Positions 17,576-26,371 of a DNA stretch of 64,000 nt are shown in pieces (position 1 is the first letter of the stretch; the number at the start of each line of letters is the position of its first letter). The notes below the pieces were generated by a model. The model was not told the origin of the DNA. It saw nothing but the letters and a program-made list of their open reading frames with translations, and made no database searches. The stretch is from Ignavibacteria bacterium (GTDB lineage: Bacteria; Bacteroidota; Ignavibacteria; Tepidaquicellales; Tepidaquicellaceae): the NCBI GenBank assembly GCA_036262055.1, contig DATAJP010000002.1, forward strand, positions 578,177 through 642,176, in the 5' to 3' direction. Made by a program: the position numbers and the translations under genes.

Positions 17576-18880
17576 ATGGATAAAAAACCTACACCTCTTT
17601 TTTTATTGGCATTTCTTTCAGTTTTCTTTTCGAGCTATTCCGGCTCATACTCTCAATGGACACAAACAACGGGCATCAGCGAAAATATTGCCACTTCAAT
17701 CGTGAGAAGCGGTGATAAGCTTTTTGCAGGGTCGATGATAAATATTTTAACCAGCGGGAATATTTATTCATCTACAAATAACGGTGATACGTGGAATGCG
17801 GTAAATACAGGTTTTGCGTTATCGGGTATTTTCTGCATGATAACAAAGGGCAATTATATTTTTGCGGGAACTTATGAAGACGGAATGCTGATTTCATCAA
17901 ACAACGGAGCAACGTGGCAGCTTGACCCTGTGAACGGAACTTTCGGGACAGGAATTTTTGATGCGGTTGTTTCTGGCAACAACATTATTGCTTATGCAAA
18001 CACGGGTGCAGTAGTATATGCTTCCACGAACAACGGTGATAACTGGTTCGGAGTCACGGGCTTGCCGACAAACTTCGGCATAATAAATTATTTTTATAAT
18101 GACGGGAGCACATTATATGCAGGCGCGAGAAACGGCTTGTTTTATTCGACCAATAACGGATTGAACTGGATTTATCCGGCTAACAACGGATTGCCTTCAA
18201 ACCCTGACGGTTCAAAGCCGATGACATCAATGATAAAAACCGATAACAAAATAATTGGAGGATGCCTGAACAAGCTTTTTGTTTCGACCGATAATGGAAA
18301 CAACTGGACACAAGCAGGAACGCTTGAGTTATCAGGAAGTTTTTCGAATTTTTTTGCAATGGAAAAGTACAATTCGGTTATTCTGACGGGGATAAGATAC
18401 GTAGGGACTTCGGGCGGACCTTATGGAGTTTATTATGACAGAAATACTAATTACAACTGGATAAATTTTACAAATAATCTTCCTGCGAACATTTCTATTT
18501 ACTCTATGTTTCGTGAAAACAACATGCTTTACATAACGACTCATGCAAATCAGGGAATATGGAAAGTGAATTTAGACGTGCTTACCAGTGCGGGGAACCC
18601 GAACACAGTTATCCCCGGGAAGTTTTCGCTTTCGAACGCATATCCGAATCCGTTTAATCCGTCAACGAGCTTTCAGGTTTCACTTCCGCAGAGAAGCAAC
18701 GTGGTGCTGAAAGTTTTTAATTCGTTAGGTAAGGAAGTTAATGTGATTGCGAATAGCGAGTTCAATGCAGGAATGTATAATTTTCAATGGAATGCAGATG
18801 GATTTAATTCGGGAGTATACTTCCTGAGACTTACCACAGAAAACTTTACCGAGACCAAAAAACTGATGCTGTTGAAATAG
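17576..18880 (+). CDS. Secreted propeller protein with T9SS sorting domain
   Basis: 434 residues. A signal peptide (LLAFLSVFFSSYSGSYSQW) is followed by repeated BNR/sortilin-like blades: IYSSTNNGDTWNAV, LISSNNGATWQL, VYASTNNGDNWFG, LFYSTNNGLNWIY, LFVSTDNGNNWTQ. These Asp-box motifs mark a beta-propeller of the sialidase/Ycf48 type at about 40-340. The C-terminal domain starts SNAYPNPFNPSTSF and ends KKLMLLK, a type IX sorting domain. Asp-box propellers bind sugars or proteins, but no catalytic residues can be identified. Confidence 0.88.
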   Translation: MDKKPTPLFLLAFLSVFFSSYSGSYSQWTQTTGISENIATSIVRSGDKLFAGSMINILTSGNIYSSTNNGDTWNAVNTGFALSGIFCMITKGNYIFAGTYEDGMLISSNNGATWQLDPVNGTFGTGIFDAVVSGNNIIAYANTGAVVYASTNNGDNWFGVTGLPTNFGIINYFYNDGSTLYAGARNGLFYSTNNGLNWIYPANNGLPSNPDGSKPMTSMIKTDNKIIGGCLNKLFVSTDNGNNWTQAGTLELSGSFSNFFAMEKYNSVILTGIRYVGTSGGPYGVYYDRNTNYNWINFTNNLPANISIYSMFRENNMLYITTHANQGIWKVNLDVLTSAGNPNTVIPGKFSLSNAYPNPFNPSTSFQVSLPQRSNVVLKVFNSLGKEVNVIANSEFNAGMYNFQWNADGFNSGVYFLRLTTENFTETKKLMLLK

Positions 18881-18884
18881 AAGA

Positions 18885-18942
18885 GTTTGAAAAGTTTATA
18901 AGGTTATTCCTAGAGGGAGTGCTTTGGAGCAAGTTTATAAAG
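18885..18942 (+). repeat. 9-base tandem array after T9SS gene, copy 3 (interrupted)
   Basis: GTTTGAAAA, GTTTATAAG, GTTATTCC, about 20 unrelated bases, then GTTTATAAA directly before the terminator. Confidence 0.6.
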
Positions 18943-18968
18943 AAAACCCGCGGAAGCGGGTTTTTTGT
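18943..18968 (+). terminator. Rho-independent terminator
   Basis: Stem ACCCGC-GGAA-GCGGGT followed by six T. Confidence 0.88.
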
Positions 18969-18986
18969 TTGGAGTAAAATATAGCA

Positions 18987-19030
18987 AACACACCCCGTCG
19001 CTTCGCGACACCCCTCTCAAGAGGGGAATT
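18987..19030 (+). repeat. Hairpin repeat family A, copy 4
   Basis: AACACACCCC, stem GTCGC-TTC-GCGAC, CCCCTCTCAAGAGGGG and AATT. The rest of the gap to 19162 is AT-rich and holds no gene. Confidence 0.9.
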
Positions 19031-19162
19031 AAATGCAAGAGAGTAGAAATACATCCTTTAAGTTCTTATTATTTACAAATCTTATTACATCAAAAAACAT
19101 TATTTTTGTTTTGCTCGGATGGTATACTGTTTGCAGTATACTATTAATTATATATCAATAGA

Positions 19163-20428
19163 ATGAAAATTTTATATAATAAAGTGTTTAACATATTTGT
19201 AATTATGTTTGTGTGTGTTTTTAGTGTATTGAATGTTTTTATAAATGATGTTCAGGCGCAGTCCGGTTGGGTTCAGCAGGTGTCGAACACCGATAAGCTG
19301 CTTAAATCAGTTTATTTTGTAAATCCTAATACAGGTTATGCGGTTGGACACACAGGCAGAGTCCTGAAAACGATTGATGGCGGCGCAACATGGACGGTAA
19401 GCACGCTTATAGATAATTCGGAGATTTCAAATTTATTTTGTGTGCATTTTTTTAATGAGAACACGGGGATAGTCGGGAGCAGAAAAATTTTCAGAACGAC
19501 AAACGGGGGAAGCACATGGGGAGCTGTATATACACTGAACCCGGAAGATACTGTGCATGCGGTTTTCTTTTATAACAACGAAGTTGGTTATGCGGCAGTA
19601 AACTTCGGCAGGATTTTAAAAACAATAAACGGGGGAAGCACATGGACAGAACAAGGTCTTGAGGATGACCATTACGCAGTTTATTTTCCTTCTCTTGATA
19701 CAGGATATGTGGTTGGTGACGACCAGACTTACCATACATATAATGGCGGAGTTGTTTGGACGCTGTCACTTGTTAAGTTTTTTAATGATTTGCAATCCAT
19801 AACTTGTTTTGATTCAAAAACCTGCGTGACATGCGGGAAAGGCGGGTATATATATAAAAGCACGAACGCAGGAGTAAACTGGAACCAAGTTAATCTGGGA
19901 ACGACGGATGATTTTTATTCAGTAACGAAACGCCCTGACAGTGTTTTGTTCATTGGGGGACAAGGGGGAACGATTTTGAAATCGACATCAAAAGGCGATA
20001 ATTGGACAACACAAACATCGAACACGAACCAGACTTTATACTCCATATATTTTGTAAATAATTTTACGGGGTATGCGGTCGGCAATAACGGAACAGTTAT
20101 AAAAACCACAACAGGCGGAACGGTATTTATAAACCAAATAAGCACGGAGGTGCCTGATAAATTTTATCTGCATCAAAATTATCCGAACCCGTTTAATCCG
20201 GTGACGAAGATAAGGTTTGACGTTCCGTCAAACATGAGAAATTCAAATGTGAGGTTAAGTGTTTTTGATTTATCGGGAAAGATGGTTGCAGAGTTGATTA
20301 ATCAGCGGTTGAGCTCGGGGACATATGAGTATGAGTTTGATGCGAACGGGTTAGCTTCGGGGATTTATTATTATGAGTTGAGTAACGGTGATTTTAAGGA
20401 AGTGAAGAAGATGGTTTTAGTTAAGTAG
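19163..20428 (+). CDS. Secreted Ycf48-like propeller protein with T9SS sorting domain
   Basis: 421 residues. After a signal peptide (about 1-33, ending DVQAQSGW) come Ycf48-type repeats: VYFVNPNTGYAVGHTGRVLKTIDGGATW, FFNENTGIVGS, VFFYNNEVGYAAVNFGRIL, and so on. The pattern 'F-x-x-x-x-x-G-y-A-V-G-x-x-G-x-i-x-K-T-x-x-G-G-x-x-W' marks a seven-bladed photosystem-assembly-like propeller, common in surface proteins of this group. The sorting domain begins LHQNYPNPFNPVTK. Genes at 48390 and 57182 are of the same type. Ligand unknown. Confidence 0.88.
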   Translation: MKILYNKVFNIFVIMFVCVFSVLNVFINDVQAQSGWVQQVSNTDKLLKSVYFVNPNTGYAVGHTGRVLKTIDGGATWTVSTLIDNSEISNLFCVHFFNENTGIVGSRKIFRTTNGGSTWGAVYTLNPEDTVHAVFFYNNEVGYAAVNFGRILKTINGGSTWTEQGLEDDHYAVYFPSLDTGYVVGDDQTYHTYNGGVVWTLSLVKFFNDLQSITCFDSKTCVTCGKGGYIYKSTNAGVNWNQVNLGTTDDFYSVTKRPDSVLFIGGQGGTILKSTSKGDNWTTQTSNTNQTLYSIYFVNNFTGYAVGNNGTVIKTTTGGTVFINQISTEVPDKFYLHQNYPNPFNPVTKIRFDVPSNMRNSNVRLSVFDLSGKMVAELINQRLSSGTYEYEFDANGLASGIYYYELSNGDFKEVKKMVLVK

Positions 20429-20431
20429 AAA

Positions 20432-20477
20432 GTTCATAAGGTTTATAAAGTTCAATAGGTTTATAATGTTTACAAAG
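20432..20477 (+). repeat. 9-base tandem array after T9SS gene, copy 4
   Basis: Units GTTCATAAG, GTTTATAAA, GTTCAATAG, GTTTATAAT, GTTTACAAA in direct succession before the terminator; the cleanest of the four arrays. Confidence 0.8.
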
Positions 20478-20479
20478 TG

Positions 20480-20503
20480 AAACCCGCGGAAGCGGGTTTT
20501 TTG
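20480..20503 (+). terminator. Rho-independent terminator
   Basis: Stem ACCCGC-GGAA-GCGGGT then T run, almost identical to the one at 18943. Confidence 0.88.
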
Positions 20504-20617
20504 TTTTGATGCATCCAACTTCCGACAAACCGAGAATAAGGGAAGTTTTCATGGTTGTTGGTGAAAACACCAACAACGGCAAATGGGTTTTTGTTAATAC
20601 GTGGTTATGATAATTAG

Positions 20618-20652
20618 CGCAGGAGTCCCTTGCAGGAGACTCCTGCAGGAGA
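20618..20652 (+). repeat. Hairpin repeat family B, copy 2
   Basis: GCGCAGGAGTCCCTTGCAGG then AGACTCCTGCAGGAG. Confidence 0.8.
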
Positions 20653-20680
20653 GGTTTTTTGTTTGAAAGTGAAAAAGGTC

Positions 20681-20732
20681 ATCCCCCTAACCCTCCTGCC
20701 AAGACGGGACGTTCCGCCTCCAAAGGGGGAAT
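20681..20732 (+). repeat. Hairpin repeat family F, copy 3, with internal extra hairpin
   Basis: Arms CCCCCTAACCCTCC and CTCCAAAGGGGGAATG are separated by about 18 extra bases (TGCCAAGACGGGACGTTCCG), so one repeat may have inserted in, or recombined with, another. Confidence 0.7.
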
Positions 20733-20749
20733 GAAGTTGCAACAAGCTT

Positions 20750-20803
20750 AACACACCCCGTCTTCGACTTCGTCGAATCCACTCCTCTCAAGAGGGGAGT
20801 TCT
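20750..20803 (+). repeat. Hairpin repeat family A, copy 5
   Basis: AACACACCCC, stem TTCGAC-TTC-GTCGAA, then CTCCTCTCAAGAGGGG and AGTT (last part slightly degenerate). Confidence 0.88.
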
Positions 20804-20820
20804 ATTCATACATTAATACT

Positions 20821-20852
20821 GGGATTCCCGCCTGCGCGGGAATGACTTCAAT
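20821..20852 (+). repeat. Hairpin repeat family C
   Basis: GGGATTCCCGCCTGCGCGGG followed by AATGACTTCAAT; stem ATTCCCGC/GCGGGAAT. It ends 19 bases from the stop of the TonB receptor gene. Confidence 0.85.
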
Positions 20853-20870
20853 TCATTTGCATTTTTATAT

Positions 20871-23153
20871 TTAAAATTGGACGCTGATGCCGCCGACGGG
20901 GAAGAAAGCCCATTGGTAAATTGTACCGAGTTGGTTTTTGTTTTCGTTCCAGAAATAATTGTAGATGTTGTCTTTGTTGAAGAGGTTTTGGATTTCGAGA
21001 TAGCCGACGATGCTGATTTTTTTGATGTTGAATTTTTTATCAACACGAACATCGAAGCGCATGTAATAAGGATATCTTGCGCTGTTATAATCAAATGTAG
21101 AAAAAATTCCGTGATTGTAAAATTTCGATGAGTCGATGTTAAACGGAGTGTAAGGTCTTCCGCCTGCGTATTTGAATTTGATTCCGACAAGCCAATCGTT
21201 TTTAAATTGGTACCCCGCGATGAGAGTGAACTGATGACCGGGGTCGAACTCGCCGGGCTTTTCGTTTCCTGCAAGAGCTTTGAACTTTGAAAAGCTGTAA
21301 GAATAATTTATCAATCCATATAAACCCGTCTCTGTTAATTTTTTCTGAAGAGAAAAATCAATTCCGCGGATATATCCTGTTCCTGCACTGACCGCTTCAC
21401 CGACTATGTTGGGTCCGTTATCTGCGCCGCCGTCAATTAAAATATAATATGGAATATCTTTCCATACGGGATAGTCTTTGTAATTTTTCTGATAGACTTC
21501 GAGGGTTGCGCGCAAATCTTTATCGAAAAAGTGCTCGATGCCTGCGATGTAATGTTCGCTGCGGATATTGTTGAGCTTCCAGTTATTCGGGTGCGAAGTT
21601 ATCCAGAGGTATTGCGGTGACTGATAGAAAATTCCCCATGATGCGCTGAGGGAAGTAACGCTTGTGAGATTATAAGAAGCTCCAAGACGAGGAGACACAA
21701 CGCTTTTCAGGCGGATGTAATCGAAGTAATCGTAGCGAAGACCTGTGTTAATGTTAAGGCGGTCGTTGAATAATTTATAGGTTAAATTTATGTGCGTGAA
21801 TAGTTTATATGTTGTTGTATCAACGTGAGCATCAATTGCGTTGTAATAATATCCTGCGGGCGAAGTGTTTGAATCAAGAAATAAATTATTCTTTATAAAA
21901 ACATATTTTGCGCCGATGTCTGTGTTTAAGGTTATCGATTTGCTAAGCTGATAGTTCAAGTCGGATTTAAGAGTTGTTTCGTTTTCGGAAGAGTTGGACA
22001 TGAACCTGAGCTTGTCGATGTCGGAGTAAAGCTGGTCTATTTTATAATTTGCATAAGAGTTTGAGAGAACGGTTTGAATGAAACCGTTTTTGATGAGCTT
22101 TGTGTAATTTAATCCTGTGGCGAAAGAATTTTGTCGGGCGTTTGACCTGCCGTATGGGTTATTGTCTTCTTCTGTTGTTGAGAAGGTTACTTTGTCGATG
22201 CCCGCGAAGCCGATCAGAGTAAGACGGTCAGTCGGTGAAAACTCATGAGTTGCTTTCAGGTTGAAGTCCCAGTAATTCGGGACAGCAGAGAGACGGATTG
22301 CACTTTGAATGAGCTCGAGATAACTGCGGCGAACGGAAAACATATAACTCCCTTTGTTTGTGAGAGGTCCTTCGAAGATTCCGCCGAAGCCAGCCATTGA
22401 AAGATTTATATCCTGATAATGATTTTTGCGGTTGCCTTCCCGGAAGTGAATATCGAGAACGCTTGAAAGACGGTCACCGTAGATGACAGGAAATCCGCCG
22501 GTGAACATATTTGCATCGAGAATGAACTTTGAATTGATAAAAGATATTGCTCCGCTCGATGAACCCTGAGTTCCGAAGTGATTGATGTTAGGAATTTCTA
22601 TGCCGTCGATTAAAATTAAATTTTCAGATGGTGAACCTCCGCGAACGATTAAGTCGTTGCGCTGGTCATTGCCGATTGAAACACCGGGAGCTGACTGGAA
22701 CATTCTTGAGATGTCTTCCACTGCGCCGGGTGCGCGGCGAATTTCTTCATAGTCGAGATTCATGAAGCTTACGTTTATATCGGAGCTTTTCTGAAAATAA
22801 TTTGCATCGACATCTATTTCTTCCGTGATAAATCCTTTGGGAATGAGATTGATTGTTATTTGCAAAGGCTTGCTTCCGTATAGAATCAGGTCGGTTTTTA
22901 TAACAGGTTCGTAGCCGAGCGCAGAAATTTTTAGCTGATATGTTTCGGGAGGTAAATTTGAAAAAACAAATTCACCATTTTCATTTGTTTCGGTTTTTAA
23001 ATCAGAGTTCAGAATTTCAATCAATGCAAATGCGACAGGTTTTTGTGTTTCTTCGTCGAGAATTTTTCCGCGAATTTCCTGAGTGGTTTGCGCAAAGAGA
23101 TTTTGTGAAGAAAAATTCAGCAGGAGCATAAAAAGGGTAAGAAAATATTTCAT
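20871..23153 (-). CDS. TonB-dependent receptor with N-terminal carboxypeptidase-regulatory-like domain
   Basis: 760 residues. Signal peptide 1-22 (ending LFAQ), then a CarboxypepD_reg-like domain at about 25-105 (IRGKILDEETQKPVAFALIEI, YQLKISALGYEPV). The plug domain at about 125-235 includes GVSIGNDQRNDLIVRGGSPSENL and LIDGIEIPNINHFG. The remainder is a 22-strand-type barrel ending FFPVGGISVQF with a terminal phenylalanine. These receptors import large substrates across the outer membrane using TonB energy. There is no SusD partner next to it, so a siderophore, metal or oligopeptide substrate cannot be distinguished. Confidence 0.92.
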   Translation of the reverse strand: MKYFLTLFMLLLNFSSQNLFAQTTQEIRGKILDEETQKPVAFALIEILNSDLKTETNENGEFVFSNLPPETYQLKISALGYEPVIKTDLILYGSKPLQITINLIPKGFITEEIDVDANYFQKSSDINVSFMNLDYEEIRRAPGAVEDISRMFQSAPGVSIGNDQRNDLIVRGGSPSENLILIDGIEIPNINHFGTQGSSSGAISFINSKFILDANMFTGGFPVIYGDRLSSVLDIHFREGNRKNHYQDINLSMAGFGGIFEGPLTNKGSYMFSVRRSYLELIQSAIRLSAVPNYWDFNLKATHEFSPTDRLTLIGFAGIDKVTFSTTEEDNNPYGRSNARQNSFATGLNYTKLIKNGFIQTVLSNSYANYKIDQLYSDIDKLRFMSNSSENETTLKSDLNYQLSKSITLNTDIGAKYVFIKNNLFLDSNTSPAGYYYNAIDAHVDTTTYKLFTHINLTYKLFNDRLNINTGLRYDYFDYIRLKSVVSPRLGASYNLTSVTSLSASWGIFYQSPQYLWITSHPNNWKLNNIRSEHYIAGIEHFFDKDLRATLEVYQKNYKDYPVWKDIPYYILIDGGADNGPNIVGEAVSAGTGYIRGIDFSLQKKLTETGLYGLINYSYSFSKFKALAGNEKPGEFDPGHQFTLIAGYQFKNDWLVGIKFKYAGGRPYTPFNIDSSKFYNHGIFSTFDYNSARYPYYMRFDVRVDKKFNIKKISIVGYLEIQNLFNKDNIYNYFWNENKNQLGTIYQWAFFPVGGISVQF

Positions 23154-23236
23154 ATTAAAATCAAAATATTAAAAGTATTTTAAAGATTAAATTTTATATG
23201 TTTTCTACAGCGAAAACAAACTAAAAACACAGAATT

Positions 23237-24601
23237 TTGGAAAATATTATTGCAATTATAGGGCGGCCGAACACAGGGAAGTCGACGTTGTTTAACAGAA
23301 TTATAGGGAAGAGGCAGGCGATTGTGCATCCTGAAAGCGGGGTGACGCGCGACAGGAATTACAGCGAGGCGGAATGGACGGGAAAGAAATTTTTTCTCAT
23401 CGATACGGGCGGGTTTGTGCCTGATACGGATGAGCTTTTTGAGAAGGCGATACGTGACCAGATAAAACTTGCGATTGATGAAGCGGATGAAATTATTTTT
23501 ACGGTTGATGCTGCAGCCGGACTTCATCCTGTCGATAAAGAGATTGCGAAGCTGCTAAGAAAATACAAGGGTGATAAAAAAATTATTCTTGTTGCGAACA
23601 AGTGCGACAACAATGAGCGTGATGTGAATGCGGCGGAGTTTTTTTCGCTTGGATTTGGAGAGCCGTTCACGATATCGGGATTGAACGGAAGAAACGTTGC
23701 GGACCTGCTGGATATTTTAACAGAGAACATTGACGAGAGTGAAGACAAGGAAGATGAAAGACTAAAAATTGCGATTATAGGGAGACCAAACGCAGGAAAG
23801 TCATCTCTTGTAAATGCGCTATTGAAAGAAGACAGAAATATTGTAACGGACATTCCGGGAACGACGAGAGATACAATTGATTCGGTGTTGAAATATCATG
23901 GTGAAGAAATTGTTTTGATTGATACTGCAGGGCTTAGAAGAAAAAGTAAAATTAAAAAAGAAGAATCGCTCGAGTTTTTTTCAACGGTAAGGACTTATAA
24001 GGCGATTCAGAGATGTGACGTTGCGATTGTTGTGATAGATGCTTCGCTGATAATGGAGCCATATGCAAATACAGAAGATTTAAAATTATCACCGTTTAAA
24101 CTGGACAGACAGGACATAAAAATTCTGGAGGAAGTAATTAATTACAAAAAGGGTTTACTGATTGTGATTAATAAGTGGGATTTAATCGAGAAGGATTCAA
24201 AGACTGCAGAAATTTTGAGAAAGAAAATCGAGAGTCATTTAAAGAGCTTAACTTATCTAAAAATAATTTTCATATCTGCTTTGACGAAGCAGCGTATTCA
24301 TAAGGTGCTTGATGAGGCGCATGAAATCAATCAGGAGCGCGGGAAGAAAATAAAAACAAGCGACCTTAATGATTTTCTTGAAGAGGTAAAAAAATTACAG
24401 CCGCTTCCTTCTGCAAACGGCAGAGAGCTGAAGATAAATTACATTACGCAGATAAAGACTGACCCTCCGGTGTTCACGTTTTTTTGCAATGAGCCGAAGT
24501 TGATTCCTGATAATTACAGGAAGTTCCTCGAAAATAATTTGAGAAAGAGATTTGGATATGCAGGCGTGCCGATTGCGATGAATTTCAGAAAGAAGAATTG
24601 A
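23237..24601 (+). CDS. der: Ribosome biogenesis GTPase Der (EngA)
   Basis: 454 residues with two tandem GTPase domains and a C-terminal KH-like domain, the layout unique to Der. Domain 1: G1 GRPNTGKST (9-17), DTGGF, NKCD. Domain 2 from about 175: GRPNAGKSS, DTAGLRRK, NKWD. The C-terminal part (INYITQIKTDPPVFTFFCNEP) is the KH-like domain that contacts the ribosome. It supports maturation of the 50S subunit. The start is TTG at 23237. Divergent from the TonB receptor gene, with an 83-base AT-rich gap. Confidence 0.97.
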   Translation: MENIIAIIGRPNTGKSTLFNRIIGKRQAIVHPESGVTRDRNYSEAEWTGKKFFLIDTGGFVPDTDELFEKAIRDQIKLAIDEADEIIFTVDAAAGLHPVDKEIAKLLRKYKGDKKIILVANKCDNNERDVNAAEFFSLGFGEPFTISGLNGRNVADLLDILTENIDESEDKEDERLKIAIIGRPNAGKSSLVNALLKEDRNIVTDIPGTTRDTIDSVLKYHGEEIVLIDTAGLRRKSKIKKEESLEFFSTVRTYKAIQRCDVAIVVIDASLIMEPYANTEDLKLSPFKLDRQDIKILEEVINYKKGLLIVINKWDLIEKDSKTAEILRKKIESHLKSLTYLKIIFISALTKQRIHKVLDEAHEINQERGKKIKTSDLNDFLEEVKKLQPLPSANGRELKINYITQIKTDPPVFTFFCNEPKLIPDNYRKFLENNLRKRFGYAGVPIAMNFRKKN

Positions 24602-24613
24602 TTTTATTTGTGC

Positions 24614-24658
24614 GACAGGCAAACTGCCTGTCGGGACAGACAGGAGTGTCTGTCCTAC
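24614..24658 (+). repeat. Hairpin repeat family E, copy 1 (double hairpin)
   Basis: GACAGGCAAACTGCCTGTC then GGGACAGACAGGAGTGTCTG and TCCTAC. Two adjacent stem-loops; the second copy is at 27361. Confidence 0.8.
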
Positions 24659-24670
24659 TAGGTTATAAGT

Positions 24671-24699
24671 CCTCCCCCTAACCCCTCCAAAGGGGGAAT
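24671..24699 (+). repeat. Hairpin repeat family F, copy 4
   Basis: CCTCCCCCTAACCCCTCCAA followed by AGGGGGAAT. Confidence 0.8.
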
Positions 24700-24838
24700 A
24701 CCTATCTTAAGTGAATTTATTAGAATTTTTTATTTAAAATTATTCTGTGATATTATTTAGTGCTCACTACTAAACATTAATTACTCATATATTATTCATA
24801 GTTAATCATCATTAATTTATTAATCATAAATAATCGCC

Positions 24839-26371
24839 GTGATTTCTGAGGTTTTTACTGCCGCTACATTCGGGATTGAAGCTCATATTGTCCGTGTTGA
24901 AACATTCATCGAGCGCGGGCTTTTTTCGTTCTCGATTGTGGGTCTGCCTGACAGCATCATAAAAGAATCGAAGGAACGTGTTCTTGCCGCGCTGAAAAAT
25001 AACGAGTATCAATTTCCTGTCCGAAGATATACGATTAATCTTGCGCCTGCTGATTTGAAAAAAGAAGGTGCGGGATTTGATTTGCCTATTGCGATTGCAA
25101 TTCTTGCTGAAACGGGACAGGTGAAAACGGATAAGCTGAAAGATTATTTATTGATTGGTGAACTTTCACTCGATGGGAATATTCGCAGTGTGCCGGGAGT
25201 GCTTTCGATTACGGCGGAGGCGAAGAGACAAAATTTTAAGGGAGTTATAATTCCTGCGGATAATGTTAAGGAAGCGGCGTTCATAGGCGGGATAGAAATT
25301 TATCCAGTGGATAGCTTGAAAACGGTGGTTGGGTTTTTGAATGATGAGATTTCATTGAAGCCGTATGAGATTGAAATTGAAAAGTTGTTTCAGGAGTATT
25401 CTAATTATACGGTTGACTTTGCTGACGTTAAAGGTCAGGCGGAAGTAAAGCGCGCAATGGAGATTGCCGCTGCAGGCGGACATAATATAATTATGATTGG
25501 TCTACCGGGTTCGGGTAAGACAATGCTTGCGAAACGGCTATCGACAATTTTGCCTCCGATGACACTGGATGAATCGCTTGAGACTACGAAGATTCATTCG
25601 ATAGCGGGAATTTTATCGAAGGAAAATTCCATTGTAAGCAAGAGACCTTTTCGCTCACCGCATCATACCGCAAGCGACGTTGCTATTGTCGGCGGCGGAA
25701 CATCGGCAAAGCCGGGAGAAATTTCTTTTGCGCATAACGGAGTTTTGTTTTTTGACGAGCTTACTGAATTTAAGCGGAATGTTCTTGAAGTCATGAGACA
25801 GCCGCTTGAAGACAGAAAGATAACAATTGCGCGTTCGAAGCTTACGGTTGAATATCCGTGCAGTTTTATGTTTGTTGCGGCGATGAATCCGAGTCCTGCA
25901 GGAAATGCGAAAGAGCTAAAGACGTTTTCGGATTATGACATTCATAAGCATATTTCGAAGATATCGGGACCGATTTTGGATAGGATTGATATTCACATTC
26001 AGGTTAATCCCGTGCCGTTCGAAGAGCTTGCGAATAAAAAAGATGTAGAGAAGTCGGAGCAGATAAGAGAGCGCGTGGTGAAGGCGAGGGAAATTCAGCT
26101 AAAGAGATTTAAGGACATGAAAGGGATTTATACGAACTCGCAGATTGAACCAAGAGATATAAAAGTTTATTGTAAAATCGATGATGCGTGTGAGAAGATT
26201 TTAATGCTTGCGATGAACAAGCTGAATTTATCTGCTAGGGCTTATGACAGAATTCTGAAAGTTGCGAGAACGATTGCGGACTTGGCGGGAGAGGAAAATA
26301 TCACACCTGCGCATATAAGTGAGGCGGTGCAATACAGGTCGCTTGACAGGGAAAGCTGGGGGAATTATTGA
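24839..26371 (+). CDS. comM: YifB/ComM family Mg-chelatase-like AAA+ ATPase
   Basis: 510 residues, standard length. The N-terminal Lon-protease-like fold (VFTAATFGIEAHIVRVE ... FSIVGLPDSIIKESKERV) is followed by the Mg-chelatase AAA+ core with Walker A GLPGSGKT at about 222, Walker B VLFFDELTEF and sensor region AAMNPSPAG, then a C-terminal helical domain (LNLSARAYDRILKVARTIADL). In Vibrio, ComM is a helicase that promotes branch migration during natural transformation. GTG start. The TGA shares its last base with the ATG of the next gene, so they are coupled. Confidence 0.94.
   Translation: MISEVFTAATFGIEAHIVRVETFIERGLFSFSIVGLPDSIIKESKERVLAALKNNEYQFPVRRYTINLAPADLKKEGAGFDLPIAIAILAETGQVKTDKLKDYLLIGELSLDGNIRSVPGVLSITAEAKRQNFKGVIIPADNVKEAAFIGGIEIYPVDSLKTVVGFLNDEISLKPYEIEIEKLFQEYSNYTVDFADVKGQAEVKRAMEIAAAGGHNIIMIGLPGSGKTMLAKRLSTILPPMTLDESLETTKIHSIAGILSKENSIVSKRPFRSPHHTASDVAIVGGGTSAKPGEISFAHNGVLFFDELTEFKRNVLEVMRQPLEDRKITIARSKLTVEYPCSFMFVAAMNPSPAGNAKELKTFSDYDIHKHISKISGPILDRIDIHIQVNPVPFEELANKKDVEKSEQIRERVVKAREIQLKRFKDMKGIYTNSQIEPRDIKVYCKIDDACEKILMLAMNKLNLSARAYDRILKVARTIADLAGEENITPAHISEAVQYRSLDRESWGNY

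Larger units (their letters stand above)
20429..20870. other. Convergent gene-free interval packed with repeats
   Basis: 442 bases between convergent genes. In order: 9-base array, terminator, a short stretch with GGTGAAAACACCAACAACGG (20561-20580, hairpin-like), family B, F, A and C elements. No coding sequence seen. Confidence 0.7.

Noticed and set aside
18965-19147. 60-codon open frame
   Set aside because: It runs through a terminator tail and a family A repeat.
20877-21131. 84-codon acidic frame antisense to the TonB receptor
   Set aside because: It is the complement of a conserved barrel C-terminus and starts in the receptor stop region.
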